This document shows positions 51,867 to 63,057 of a stretch of 64,000 bases of DNA, piece after piece (within the stretch, counting starts at the first letter, position 1; each line of letters begins with the position of its first letter). The notes under the pieces were generated by a model that did no database searches, was not told where the DNA came from, and saw only the letters and a program-made list of their open reading frames with translations. Position numbers and translations under genes: made by a program. This stretch comes from Rhytidiadelphus loreus (taxonomy: Eukaryota; Streptophyta; Bryopsida; Hypnales; Hylocomiaceae), in assembly GCA_947034895.1 (NCBI GenBank), contig OX344764.1:6262001-6326000 (forward strand). Reading direction: 5' to 3'.

Positions 51867-53350
51867 TAGGACCTACCTTGTATGCTGCAAGGTTGTAGAC
51901 GGCTTTGTTCCGCCTCACCAATCCCTCATTCTCGATGTTGGTAGGCCGCTTGAGCTCCTTCCAAACCTGCCTACACGCGGAAATTTGGTTCCCCCACGTT
52001 GGTTGACTGTGAACGAGGTGATTGGAGGCATTGCACCATTTTGAAATAGCTGTGAGCTGTTTCGGGTCTCTAGTCCAGACGATTATAGCCTCCCACGTCT
52101 GCAACTTGATCTTCCGAGTCTCACAACATCCTCCTTGTTGTAGCATTTTGGCTGCTGTGACACTGTGCTGGCCATTGATGATGTAGAAGCCTCCGTTCTT
52201 GATAGAATCCCAATCCTTCGGACGCTCCTTCAGAAGTTTCTTATTGGCATCTATAGGTGTCAAGCAAAGTTTTTGCCTTTGCTGCTCTGAGCCGAGATAA
52301 ACGAGGGTGTCTTTCATCTCAAACACCATTCTCATTTCTAGCTTCCGGATAATATATCTCTCTTTCGCCAGGAAGCATTGTTTGATGTCTACGGTGAAGA
52401 TCTGGGGATGAAAAATGAAGCACTTGCCATTTTCCTTCCAAAAATCTGATTGATATGCTCCAGCCACTTCATGTTTTTCGATTGCTTTCTTATCTGATGG
52501 CTTTCGTGGATTCACATTTGTGAGAATAGAGCCTGAACTGCCAGAGGTTGCTGGACGAGTCTCCGTCACAGATTTCCTGCATTTGTCACTCGGCTCGCCG
52601 GTACTGGTGTCCGGGTTCTTCCTCTTCTGGGCCTGAGCGCGGGCCGTTCCTCTCCCACTTCCTCTACTCCCTGTGCGGCCACGCACTCCAGACGCTGATT
52701 TGGTCTCAGCGGCAGTTTCCTGCCTTTGTTGACCATGACTCGCTCGAGCAGGTCCTTTGTGGACATGTTCCTTTGCGTGCTCTGTGAGCTTATGGAACAT
52801 GTACGCTATTTTCCTCGACGTGGTCCTGGCGTTCCTTCTTTGCCAAGGGTGGTACCTTGAAATAAAGTCTTCGGCCACGGTATCGAGGTTTGCCAAGTGC
52901 AAGTCGGCGATGAGGTTGTCGAAGTCGAAAACTCCCACATTGTCATCTTCATGGCAGACAATGGAATGGGTATGTTTGGTTTCCCTTCCCGCGTTGTCGT
53001 GCCCTTGTAGGGTGATGACAATGTATTTATCTTGGTGTTTCTCTACGAGTGCGACCTTCTCACTCAGGTTCCAATTGATGTACATCCCGCTGTCTTTTAC
53101 TCGATGACGGAGGTAGATGTAGTCCTTGGACTGGTTGACACCGAATGTCCAAGAGTCGACAACGGCTTTGAATTGCCAGAGCTTGCCGTAGAGCTCTGGC
53201 ATCTCCGTTATGAAGGGCTCTTCATCCACCCACTTGCTAAACGGCTCTAGAAACGGGAGGGTGGCTGAGTAGTCGTAGTCTGAGTCTGCAGCCATGTTGG
53301 TCCGATTCTGTACAAAGGAAACCATGAACATCAGAGTCGTAATTTGAATT

Positions 53351-54170
53351 TTATCTTTGCCTCGAAGATAACAGAGGAAAGATGTTCAGACTAATGTATT
53401 TCCACTCATTGATGGTCATGCCAGGCTAATCATCATAACAAAGTAGTGTTGAATTTACTGTTTGTTTTTGTATGTCAGAACTACGGTTAAATATCGTCGA
53501 GAAGAGGATAACTGTTCGTTATTCTCATTTCATTATATTATTTTCTTGGTTCTTTGGGTGTTTTTATCTTCGACCCGAAGATAGCTTTGAGTGCTTTTAT
53601 TTCATTATATAATTTTGTGTTTTCTTTGGTTTATTTTATCTTCGAGCCGAGGATAATTGTTTTGTATTTTATTTTTAATAGCTCAGCCGACATTATTACC
53701 TATAATATATATGAAATTGATAACTACGATTGAGTATCTTTGGGACGAAGATAATTCTCTACGATTTCGTGGGCGTTTTTTAGTTCTCTTCCGTTTTTAA
53801 TCATTTGATTGTATATTTCACACTGTCTTAATTATGATAGTGTCATTTCTGTTATTGCATTATCCTCGGTCTGAGGATAATTGTTTCTTATTTAAATATA
53901 ATTGTAATATTTTGGTGTTTTGTTTGATTGTTGTTATCCTCGGACCGAGGATAACTGTATCATATTTTTATTCTTTTATATTATATTTGTGTTTTGTTCG
54001 TTTGTGTATCCTCGGTCCGAGGATAATGTTTTTGTTATTTACCTCTATTGGTTTTATCCTCGAGCCGAGGATAATTATTAGTGAAGTTCCATTACTTTTC
54101 AGTGTTCTTCACCTTTGTAGACTGGAGTTTTACGTTGTCCCGATAATTATTATCTTTGACCCGAGGATAG
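53351..54170. repeat. Loose cluster of ten 21-bp palindromes upstream of the ParB-like gene
   Basis: Copies start at 53351, 53493, 53564, 53636, 53734, 53860, 53934, 54006, 54054 and 54150, about 50-140 bp apart, separated by unrelated AT-rich sequence. Centres vary (CCT, AGA, ACC, AGC, GGA, GTC, GAC, GTC, AGC, ACC). The cluster falls between the acceptor just before the ParB-like start codon (near 53307) and a likely donor near 54394, so it probably lies in a 5' UTR intron. Confidence 0.85.
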
Positions 54171-54394
54171 TTTTTGCTGCTCACTCATTAATAACTCATG
54201 AGAATATTGACGAAAACCCTAATTGTAATATTAATCATCTGGGCACACTCTGAATACAGACAATGGCAAATACTATACCACACCAAGTAATCTCACATTC
54301 AACTAACACAATCAGAGAAACAGAATTGAAATCAAACATAGAAACCAACAGATACAACAATGTAGAAACAACAAAATACTAAAGACTTGCTCAC

Positions 54395-54487
54395 CTTCAA
54401 ATGATTCTAGTTTCACACTTCCTGCACCAGATTTGAGAGTGTCACAAAACTTCACAACACTTACACTTCCAAATCCAGTAGGTCCTG
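54395..54487 (-). other. Possible 5' exon of the ParB-like gene
   Basis: On the minus strand the segment is bounded by GTGTGCAG (acceptor side) and GAAGGTGAGC (donor side). Another donor-like GGTAAGAAGC lies near 54730. Together they suggest a leader of two or more exons starting within 54.7-55.7 kb and splicing to the acceptor near 53307. Splice-site appearance only. Confidence 0.3.
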
Positions 54488-54954
54488 CACACATTACAAA
54501 CCCTAATCAAAGAAGAAATGGAAAAAAAACTGCACACTCTAACTCTAAAATCTAGGCCACTCATAGTTCCATACTATACAACTAGGTGAAGAATTCAAGA
54601 ACAAGAACAACAGTAACAGCAAACTGAAGATGCAAAGAACAAAAACAAAAAATGCACACCCTAAATTCTAGAACCTTGCACTAGAAAACAAATAAACACT
54701 ATACACAAAACAAGCATGGAATGCTTCTTACCAGAAATTCAGAATTTGTGTCAACTAAACCCTAAAACGCGTGCCTGCAGTCGAAGAAATGCAGAAATGG
54801 ATTCAAAAATCTAACGCCTGCAATCTAAGTTCCCTGCACTTGAAAAAAATCACCAAAAAACCCGCCAAAAAATCGACTGCAGTCCAGGTCGACTACACTC
54901 GCCAGAAATCCGCGCCTGCACTCAAGGTCTTGACTGCACTCGAGCTCGAAGGAA

Positions 54955-55220
54955 CCCTAAACCGCGCTGCGCCACTTGAAAAAACCCGCGTCTGCACTGA
55001 AGGTGTTCAATGCACTCGAGGTCGAAGGAATCCGTGCCGCGCCGCGCCACTTGAAAAAACCCGCGTCTGCACTGAAGGTGTTCAATGCACTCGAGGTCGA
55101 AGGAATCCGCGCCGCGCCGCGCCACTTGAAATAACTCGCGTCTGCAGTCCAAGAAATAAGTGCCTGCACTCAAGCTCGAAGGAATCCGCGCCGCGCCACA
55201 TGAAAAAACCGCGCCTGCAC
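54955..55220. repeat. GC-rich minisatellite, about 70-bp units
   Basis: Three to four units of about 67-75 bp contain CGCCACTTGAAAAAACCCGC, CACTCGAGGTCGAAGGAATC and CCGCGCCGCG. The middle units are nearly identical and the outer ones diverge. Reading frames over it on both strands are repeat artefacts. It sits in the likely promoter or leader of the minus-strand ParB-like gene. Confidence 0.8.
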
Positions 55221-55278
55221 TGAAGCTTCAAGCTCGAAGAAGCAGCCGTGCGACAAGTTCCAAAACAAACCCGCACAT

Positions 55279-55345
55279 CAAGCTCCACCCTAACCAACAC
55301 ACGCAGCAAGCTCCACCCTAACCAACACGCGCAGCAAGCTCCACC
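55279..55345. repeat. Short tandem repeat AAGCTCCACCCTAACCAACA, 2-3 units
   Basis: A 27-29-bp unit containing AAGCTCCACCCTAACCAACA and GCGCAGC appears twice nearly exactly and a third time in part. Directly visible. Confidence 0.75.
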
Positions 55346-55779
55346 GGAAACCAATACAGAAAACTCCAAAATAACCCGCGCCCCAATCTCCAAACAAACA
55401 CGCACAAACTCCTCCAGAACAACCGCGAGGTACAGTTCTAGAAAGAAACACCCGCGTGCAAACTGGTGGGGAGGGAGGACTAGCCGAACCGAACACCAAG
55501 CCTCCTCCAAACCGAACACCAAGCCTCCCCCGAACCTACTTTCCCTTCCCCAGCTTTGGGCCATAACGAACCTACTTCACCAACCTACAGCCCCTTCAAA
55601 CCTATTTTCCCTAGCTTCCGGCTTCCCCAAACGTACTTTCCCAAGCCTGCAAACTCTCAAGAATATACTTTGTTGAATGTACGTCACCGGACCTGTCTCC
55701 ACAAAACCTAATTCTTAAAAGCTTCAGATCGTATACACGTATGTGTTTTGCAACCTCAAACAATGGGCGGGTCACTGAG

Positions 55780-56345
55780 GAAATCATCTATTTTGTCACC
55801 GTGTAAATTGTTGGGTTAAAAAAATGAAAATGTACTCAATGGAAGACAAACTACTGTAGATGATCTTTTCTTTCCACACAAATTCTAGAGGATGAATAGT
55901 TGCATTTTTGTTCTACACGGAGTGATTCCTTGTCATTCATTGACTAGAAAATGGCCTTTGGCATTGTTCATGGGCTAAAGAATGTAAGGGAATGTCATCC
56001 AATTAAGTTTGTACAGTTCCCTATTTCTCAAAGAAATGGCATTTGATTTTGAAGAATCGAAAATTCTACCACAAATTATACCTTGTGACATTTGGGCATT
56101 CTAAATGTTGTTAAAAAAAAATAACTTTTGAATGCCAGGCTATTTGTTGTGAAAATTATTTGTTTTATCACCATGTGAATTGTTGGCTTATAAAAATGGG
56201 AAAATACTAATTGAAAAACAAAATATTGTAGATGACCTTTCTTTTTCACCCTAGAGGATGAATAGTTACATTTGTGTTCTATATGGCAAAATTGTTTGTT
56301 ATTCATTGACCAGGAAAAAACCTTGGTGTTGTTTAGGGTTAAGGT
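55780..56345. repeat. Diverged ~200-bp direct duplication
   Basis: About 55785-55985 and 56150-56340 share blocks such as TGTAGATGA, AGAGGATGAATAGTT, TTCATTGAC and AATTGTTGG in the same order with many substitutions. An old tandem duplication is the simplest reading. Confidence 0.6.
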
Positions 56346-56349
56346 TTTA

Positions 56350-58400
56350 AGGAAGGCTAAAAATCCACGTGATGAAAATAATAGATGTTGAACATATGTA
56401 TCAAGCCATTGTCCAAAGTGAATGTGATATCTTCTAATCCCATAATTCATCTCCTTTAGACTTTTATAAATTTTAGACTTCATATAAATTTTATATGAAA
56501 TACAAAGTTTAGTAAATTTAAATAAACTTCTAAAGTATTGTCATGAATAAAAGAATAATCAAGTAATAAATTTTTTTTCCATTGTTTTATTAAAAAATTA
56601 TAAAGAACTTTTACATTACAAATGATTCTAACCCCTCAAGGTCTAAACACCATTTTTTAAAGATTCAACATTATAATAGGTATGAAATAACCATTAAATG
56701 AGACAAAAAATAAAATGTAGAATTATAAAATATTTTAAACTTGAATTTATGATTATTCTCTTAATTAATTTAATGCCATTTGTCTGGTACTTCACAACAA
56801 AACATTAAAATTAAGTATTCATGTTTTCTAATTTAAAGAACTATTATTTCTGAATTCATGGAATAAAGTTTAGCGTAGAATGAGAAAAAAAATGAAACTT
56901 CTACATTTTTTCTCACTTCACTGTCTTCTTTAGAATTCCATTATTGTAGTGCATTGAGTTTAGTTTTTAAAGTACAAAGTACGTTTGGCTTGTTTTTTTT
57001 CTTAATTCTATGTTAAATAGTTTAAGAATTAGTTTGATACAATATTTTATTTATTGAAAACTTATAATCACAAAATTATAAAAGTATAGCACTCAAAATT
57101 GTTCATAGTAGTTAGAAGATAGGCCTTTCATTCATACACAACTAGCACTTTTTGAGTAATTATGTGGTTTAAGAACACAAGAGAATTTCTAAAACTTGTA
57201 GAGTAAAGTATTTTTATACACTTTAGGAAGTCATTGTATAAGATACATTCTAATACATTCATTTGTAGGAAGTGAACCTCTAATGATGATTATTTATGAG
57301 ACATTGAAGTGGTTCAAGTCTCTAAACCATGATGGAATTATTACTAATGATTGGTAGCAAATGAATGCAAAGTCCATCATTCATTTCAATGTACAAACAA
57401 AGTAGTCTCAGTTGAAGCCAATTATGCTTAAAATCATGGCTTGGGAAGCCATGAAGGTGGAAATCATGACTTCTTAGAACAAAGGTCTTTGAATTTTTTT
57501 ACTCTATTATTAATTACCACACTTGTAAAAATAGAGGTCCTACTTTGTATGGTTAATTTATCCTACTTTCTTTTTGAAATATTTTAAACATTTTTTTTTA
57601 TTTCCTTCATCTTCATAAAAGGTTTTGGCTTCTTTTTTATTGTACTTCTTTACAGTGTTGTGCAAATTTTAGGTTTTTTTCCCAAATCATTCTAATTTAA
57701 AAAACAATTGAACAAAATAATAAACTATGTTGAAGAATCATTATTCTTTCAAATTTTATCATGATTTAACTAGTACATTATTTTGTTGTTCTTCTGTAGT
57801 TATCCTCATTAAAATTTTAAGCTTCTGTGATTTTAATTCTATATAGTACAGCATCAATGGCTTCATTTCTTCTTTGGTTTCCAAGGTGCTTTACAAGAAG
57901 AATAGCAAATATTTAATGTGCTCCTCTATCAATGCAAATCCCTTAGAATGTGTTACAATATTATGGAAAATAAAATATAACAAATACTAGATTTTATAGA
58001 ATTGAATGTTATAAAATTCACAATAATACATTATTCATTGTTTTGGAAAAAGAAGCTCAAAGTTGTGTATATTTTTTATGACATTATATTAGAGATTGTG
58101 CAATATTTTGGGTAATTTTGAACATGTACGGTCATTTACAAGCCAACAAAATTGGAGATCATTTATTAGTTGAGATGAATAATATTTGAAACAAAAAATA
58201 TTATGTTTAATCATCCGCTTGCATGTAAAAAATATCCTAACCCCAGTAAATTTTAAATAAGAAACATCCTTGAAATTTTTATTATTGGAATTTCAAAAAC
58301 AAATATGCATTTAGGGTTTAAGTTGCAAAATCACAATATGAATTGTCAATATAATTTGAATTCGTGAACATGTAATTTACATTTCGTGAAGATTTTCTTG
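56350..58400. other. AT-rich spacer inside the giant element
   Basis: Very AT-rich, with no coding frame I can support and no palindrome copies. It separates the minus-strand genes from the transposase-like gene and probably includes the promoter of the latter at its right side. Confidence 0.5.
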
Positions 58401-58428
58401 TTGCTCCTAAACCAATAAACTCTGAAGT

Positions 58429-58456
58429 CCTAAACCCTAAACCCTAAACCCTAAAA
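58429..58456. promoter_or_regulatory. Interstitial telomere-type repeat / telo-box
   Basis: Four consecutive copies of CCTAAA(C) with unit CCCTAAA, the plant-type telomere sequence. Plant promoters often carry telo-boxes (AAACCCTAA). With the TATA-like TATTTAAAT near 58689 it could mark the promoter of the transposase-like gene. Regulatory role is inferred. Confidence 0.45.
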
Positions 58457-58689
58457 GCCCTAACTTCATTCCCTATTGGAAGCTTACAGTAGGTACATTT
58501 CTGTTTATAGCCCTATACATTCATCTAAATCACACATTAGAATAAACTATTTTAAAAAAAAGGTTGTTTGGCGGCTGGTGTAAGAATTGCCAAATTTGAC
58601 AAATCCAAAATTCCGTTGTGCTTTCAAAGAATATCTCCACATTTTCCGAGAAAGGGTGACTGCCAAAGATTCCACAAACTATGAATCCC

Positions 58690-59031
58690 CCTATTTAAAT
58701 CTAGAAAAGATCGGTTACGTCAGATCCCATTTCTATTATTGCAAAGCTCCTTCGTTGTTATTCATCGATGTCATTATTTGGGCGATGAGAATGTCAACGG
58801 CCCCCTAATCCGAGGCGGTACTTCTCCCCTACGTCCTGAAAATCATGAAAAATTCAAATGCCGTTGTATTTCCCGCTCATATTCTCCCGCTAGTATGTGC
58901 ATTGTCTCTCATCCTCGAGCACCTCATTTTCTCTCTCCTGTTTCCCAGTTCTCCCTCCTCCGCGGCCTCTTGCTGACATTGCTACCGCACGGCCTTTGAA
59001 CTTATGTTTTTGCATTCATTTACATGTTTAT
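58690..59031 (+). other. Possible 5' non-coding exon of the transposase-like gene
   Basis: The segment follows a TATA-like box and ends at a donor-like TATGTGAGTAGG at 59030-59040. The matching acceptor would be GCACGCGCAG just before the ATG at 60214. If so, the 40/44-bp palindrome array lies inside this first intron. Splice-site appearance only. Confidence 0.3.
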
Positions 59032-59292
59032 GTGAGTAGGTGGCTTAGTTTCGCACGGGTTGTCGTAAGTTCCTCTATTTCCCTTCTTCCCTTCTCATTG
59101 AATTCTAGATTCCTGCGGTTGCTCTTTAGTTTCAAGCAGAGGTGCATAGACCTACGATTCTTGGAGTATTGAGAATTCCGGTGTCACGTCTCAAATGTTG
59201 ACTTCTGTATGTTAGTTTCGGTAAAGAACAACCGACTTTTACGCCGTAAATTTCGGAACTCTACATTTATCTCTCACATCCATGCATGGCGG

Positions 59293-59729
59293 TTATCCTC
59301 GACTCGAGGATAATCGAAGACATACATGGATGGAAGTTATCCTCGGCTCGAGGATAATCGAAGACATGCATGGATGGAGGTTATCTTCGGCTCGAGGATA
59401 ATCGGAGACATGCATAGATGGAGGTTATTTTCGGGTAGAGGGTAATCTCAGACATACATGCATGGATGTTATCCTCGGCTCGAGGAGAATCACAAACATG
59501 CATGGGGGTTATTTTTGACTCCAGGAGAATCACAGAATTTCATGGAGGTTATCCTCGAGCCGAGGATAATCACTGATATGCATCGAGACTATCCTTGGCT
59601 CCACGATAATTTAAGATATGCATGGAGATTATCCTCGAGTCGAGGATAATCACAGACATGCATGGAGGTTATCCTAGACACGACGATAATCATAGACTTT
59701 GATCGAGGTTATCCTCGGCTCGAGGATAA
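59293..59729. repeat. Tandem array of eleven palindrome units, 44-bp then 40-bp period
   Basis: Units start at 59293, 59337, 59381, 59424, 59469, 59509, 59549, 59589, 59629, 59669 and 59709. Spacing is 43-45 bp for the first four steps and exactly 40 bp for the rest. Each holds the 21-bp palindrome (several copies decayed) and a spacer with GACATGCATGGATGGAGG or a shortened form. The shared spacer shows tandem amplification, and the change of period suggests a 4-bp deletion in the founder of the second block. Confidence 0.92.
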
Positions 59730-59883
59730 TCAAAAGCATGCATAGTATATGAATGATAACCATAGACAAGCATTGGCATTCATTGACATTTATGATGATA
59801 TTCAGAGTTGATATGCATCATCACTCTGACACTGTAATGTCGTGTGCGGGAATGCATAATATCTCTAAATCGTTTCCATGTGA

Positions 59884-60172
59884 TATCTTCGAAGCAAAGA
59901 TACCTTTCATTTTCTTACTCCTTGGGATGAGTGTTCGGTATATGATGTAAGCCTATTCTTATTTATTCTAAGGAATGCAAAGATATTAGATTGAATTTTC
60001 TTCTATGGTACTGTTGTGCTAATTCTTCGCATTTCCACTTCTTTAATCTAGGTGGATGGATTATTATACTTGATTACAAAATGATTTACAAGTTTTCACT
60101 CCTGTGGAGGTCACTTTGATCCTCATTTTGTGAATGTGCCGTACCTAATTATTATCCTCGCCTCGAGGATAC
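59884..60172. repeat. Two isolated 21-bp palindromes ahead of the transposase-like gene
   Basis: 59884-59904 (ATATCTTCG, AAG, CAAAGATAC) is decayed. 60152-60172 (TTATCCTCG, CCT, CGAGGATAC) is nearly perfect and ends 41 bp before the ATG of the transposase-like gene. Confidence 0.8.
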
Positions 60173-60213
60173 TCACAATAGTATGAATTAATTGGTGTTC
60201 TTGCACGCGCAGA

Positions 60214-63057
60214 ATGGATACTTCAGATGCCAACAAGTTTACAGTTGCAGTGCCAACTTTGCCGCCGGGTGTTGTAGCCTGCGAGGGATTTCCTCGAGCT
60301 TCTTGGTATACCAAATGCGTCACACTCAGAAATGAGGAGGGGGTAGAGGTGGCAAAAGGAATTTGTCATAATGTTGATGCAGATCTCGTCATTGACATGG
60401 ACGGGCAGCCACTCGGTGATGACCGGGTTGCAATTCAAATTGCAGAGTCTTTGTGTGAGGCAGATGTTCCATCGGAGTGGATGTGGTCCATGCACTCCTG
60501 GCACATTACCAGGGTATACCTTAATGGTGCCAGCTTATATGACCACGAACAAACGCATCTCTTCAATACTGCAGTCTCTTCAAACGGTTCAAGGCGGCGT
60601 GTTCGGACTGGAGTTCGTTCCTATGAAAGCTCATGTAAGAGGACTGAGCCTACCAATCTCCCAAAGAAAGAAGCCCTCCTCACAGAGCAAGCAATTGCTG
60701 ATGTTTCTAGTATGAAATGTTGCCAGAAGAATTGCTTGCAACCATTTCCACGTGGTCAGATTCAAGCCGTTCGGTCTTTACTTCATATTGATGGTGGAGT
60801 GTTTTGGCGCAAGTCACGTCTGCTTGACGTGCACAAGCAAACCCACACTGATTCCAATGGAAGGGACATGATTACCTTGGTAAACCATGAAATTTATTCG
60901 GTTGCTTGGTGCGCCATCCATGGAGTATCGAAGGCTACCTTTTATAGATATAAGAAGATGGCAAAAGATGACCAAAAACCGAAGCATCATGGCAACCTTG
61001 GAATGAAAAAACCTCGGACACACACTTTGCAAGCCACAACAACTCTTCGATTATTAGTGGAGAATGAAGCCGACACGATGCCCCACAAATCTAAAACCCT
61101 TGAGTCTGGGGAGAAAGTTCTTTCTATGGTCCTACCCTCTGCATTTCGTTGGAAGGATAAGTTGCCACAGATCAACAATGTCAATTCTTCACTTCAATTG
61201 CAACATATTTCGGCTAGTGGATTGAGTAACATTCGACGTCAATCTTTTCCAGAGTATGCTCCTAAGGCTAGAGGTGATAGTTTTGCTCGTTGTGGAATGT
61301 GCGATAGATATAGACAACTCAAGAGTGCTTGCACTCCACGTTCGCGAGCGCAAGATGTGTGGTCTAACAAATTGAGAGTGCACCTATCGGGACAAAAGGC
61401 GCATAGGGACTTGTACTATGGAAACCGTTCAATGTCTGAGATGTATCCTGACAAGGTTCTGACTATAATCCATGACAAGATGGATCACTCCAAGACTGCT
61501 TCTCCTCATTACTCTCACAAAAGTAAGGGTAATGATTCTTTCATGAAAATGCCTGTCGCTGTTACAGGCATGATTGCTCATGGTCATGGAGATGTGCGAT
61601 ATGCACACTATGGCTTGGACATCTTCCCAACAGACTCCAACCATACTATTGGATCCATTGCAAAATTATTGTGAGATCTAGAGTCACAACCGAAGCATTC
61701 ATCTCATCAATTGTTTGTAGGAGGAGAGCGTTCTGAATTGACAGAGGCTTTGTTAATAGGCTCCGAGATTTGTACGGACTCCCTCGGGTCCCCCCCTGAA
61801 GTGTTGGTGGAAGCTCAACCTCTTCCTCCAACATTGACTCTTCAGCTTGACAATGCTTCTGGCGACAACAAGAATCGGTGGGTTTTTGCATTCTGTTCTC
61901 TCCTTGTCTATAGAGCTATTTTTCAAGAGATATACATCAATTTCCTCATTGTTGGACACATTCATGAGGACATTGATGCTCTATTTGGTCGTTGGAGCAC
62001 TAAATTGAAGACGAATGATTACCCCATGCTTCCGAGGTTGATGAAGTCTTTTATGGATTGTGAAACGCAACCCGTGATTCCTCATCTCATTGAGGAGGTT
62101 CCTGATTTTAAGCGATTTGTGGACGGGTATTTGTATACAGGCGATGATTCTCTACAAGGTCATTCTCAAGCGCAGCAGTTCAAGTTTTATAAAGATTCGA
62201 ATGGGTGGCCATTGATGCAGTACAAGATCCTTTGTACCAATGTGGATTGGTTGCCAAAATAAGGTGGGGGGATTCGCTTGTGGAAGGAGACAGTAGATGG
62301 GCACCCTAAAGTACCGAGGGGTAGTCCTCTACCTTTGCCACCACAACAAATGCATTGCTTTGATGAGATTTGTAAGGGCTTAGATGGGTACATTGCATTG
62401 TGGGGGGCAATGGGAAATCAAGACTTATCTGGCGAGTTTAGGAGGAAGAATGAGCCGGTGCGGAAATATTGGGAGGGTGTAAGAAGTGCTCTCAATGCTC
62501 CACTTGTGGTGCATGAGACATTACGGTATGGATTTTGGCCAAATTCTCGAATTACCGATGAGGTGGAAGACCAATACCTAGATGATGGCACGATTCGTGA
62601 GCAGTTTGCGGAAGATGCATCTTTTGTTGGTCGTAGGCGTGATCGTCCACCTCCTTCATTTCGTGTTGGCCGTGATGTATATGCAGGTTACTTAGTTGTT
62701 GTGCGACCAGCTGACGGTGCCCTCCGTCCATTTTGGCTTGCTCGAGCTCTAACAAATCCTAATCCAGATCCAGGTCATGTCAATTCTATTCAATATTGGA
62801 CACCTACGTCTTTTCACCACACCAGTGAAGAAACATATGCTGGATGGGACACAAAACAAGGGAATTCTTGGTGCGAGGATAAGGCTATCTCTCCGAGTTG
62901 GACGCATACAGACTGCATTATGACTGCTTGGAAGCCACGTTTCAAAGAAGGCACTTCTGATCCAAGAGTTAGAATTCCCAAAACACAAATTGCTATCATC
63001 CAGACATCGGTGGATGCATATGTATCTAGTGAAAGCAATAATGTATCTTCGGAGTGA
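60214..63057 (+). pseudogene. Transposase-like protein (DUF7869-type, RNase H-fold candidate), two in-frame stops
   Basis: One frame of 948 codons, broken by TGA at 61672-61674 (codon 487) and TAA at 62260-62262 (codon 683). Protein similarity continues through both, and both could be C-to-T changes of CGA and CAA. Key blocks: Cys/His-rich RCGMCDRYRQLKSAC, then IIHDKMDHSK (Asp 421), TGMIAHGHGDVRYAHYG, LQLDNASGDNKNRW (Asp 546) and GHIHEDIDALFGRWS (acidic 585-588). The D/D/(E or D) spacing fits an RNase H-fold transposase. The blocks resemble the DUF7869 family, which I associate with transposon-derived genes in algae, early plants and invertebrates; this is from memory. The C-terminal part (to TEVEDQYLDD-like and tryptophan-rich blocks) has no domain I know. 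Start ATG 60214 has good context AGAATGG after a splice acceptor. It lies at the right end of the element, pointing to that end. Confidence 0.7.

Larger units (their letters stand above)
48872..53295 (-). pseudogene. ParB/sulfiredoxin-like + putative degenerate methyltransferase-like fusion protein, broken
   Basis: Three exons (53295-51877, 51668-50335, 50122-48872) would give about 1,334 residues. The start ATG at 53293-53295 sits in AACATGGCT, just after a splice acceptor. Exon 1 has a Lys/Arg/Ser-rich linker and a ParB/Srx-like box, YIINGQHSVTAAK (about residues 370-382); the usual Arg of GxxR is Ser. Exon 2 ends in VIGIYTGSKFMIAAK and exon 3 opens MYGLYYYGLTDR. Together these resemble motif I of beta-class amino-methyltransferases, but without the classic FxGxG, and no clear DPPY is present. 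Exon 3 continues with acidic and coiled-coil segments (RELEKLREENVSLR). Breaks: one base missing in a C8 tract (51096-51103) and in-frame stops at 50557-50559, 50404-50406, 49505-49507, 49190-49192 and 49022-49024. The ParB-like call is moderate; the methyltransferase call is weak. Confidence 0.55.

Noticed and set aside
54770..55676. Long frames on both strands over the GC-rich segment
   Set aside because: They arise from tandem repeats, overlap on opposite strands, and have no domain. Better read as leader or promoter DNA.
58429..58456. True telomere or chromosome end
   Set aside because: Only about four units, embedded in the middle of the transposon. A telo-box or small interstitial tract is enough.
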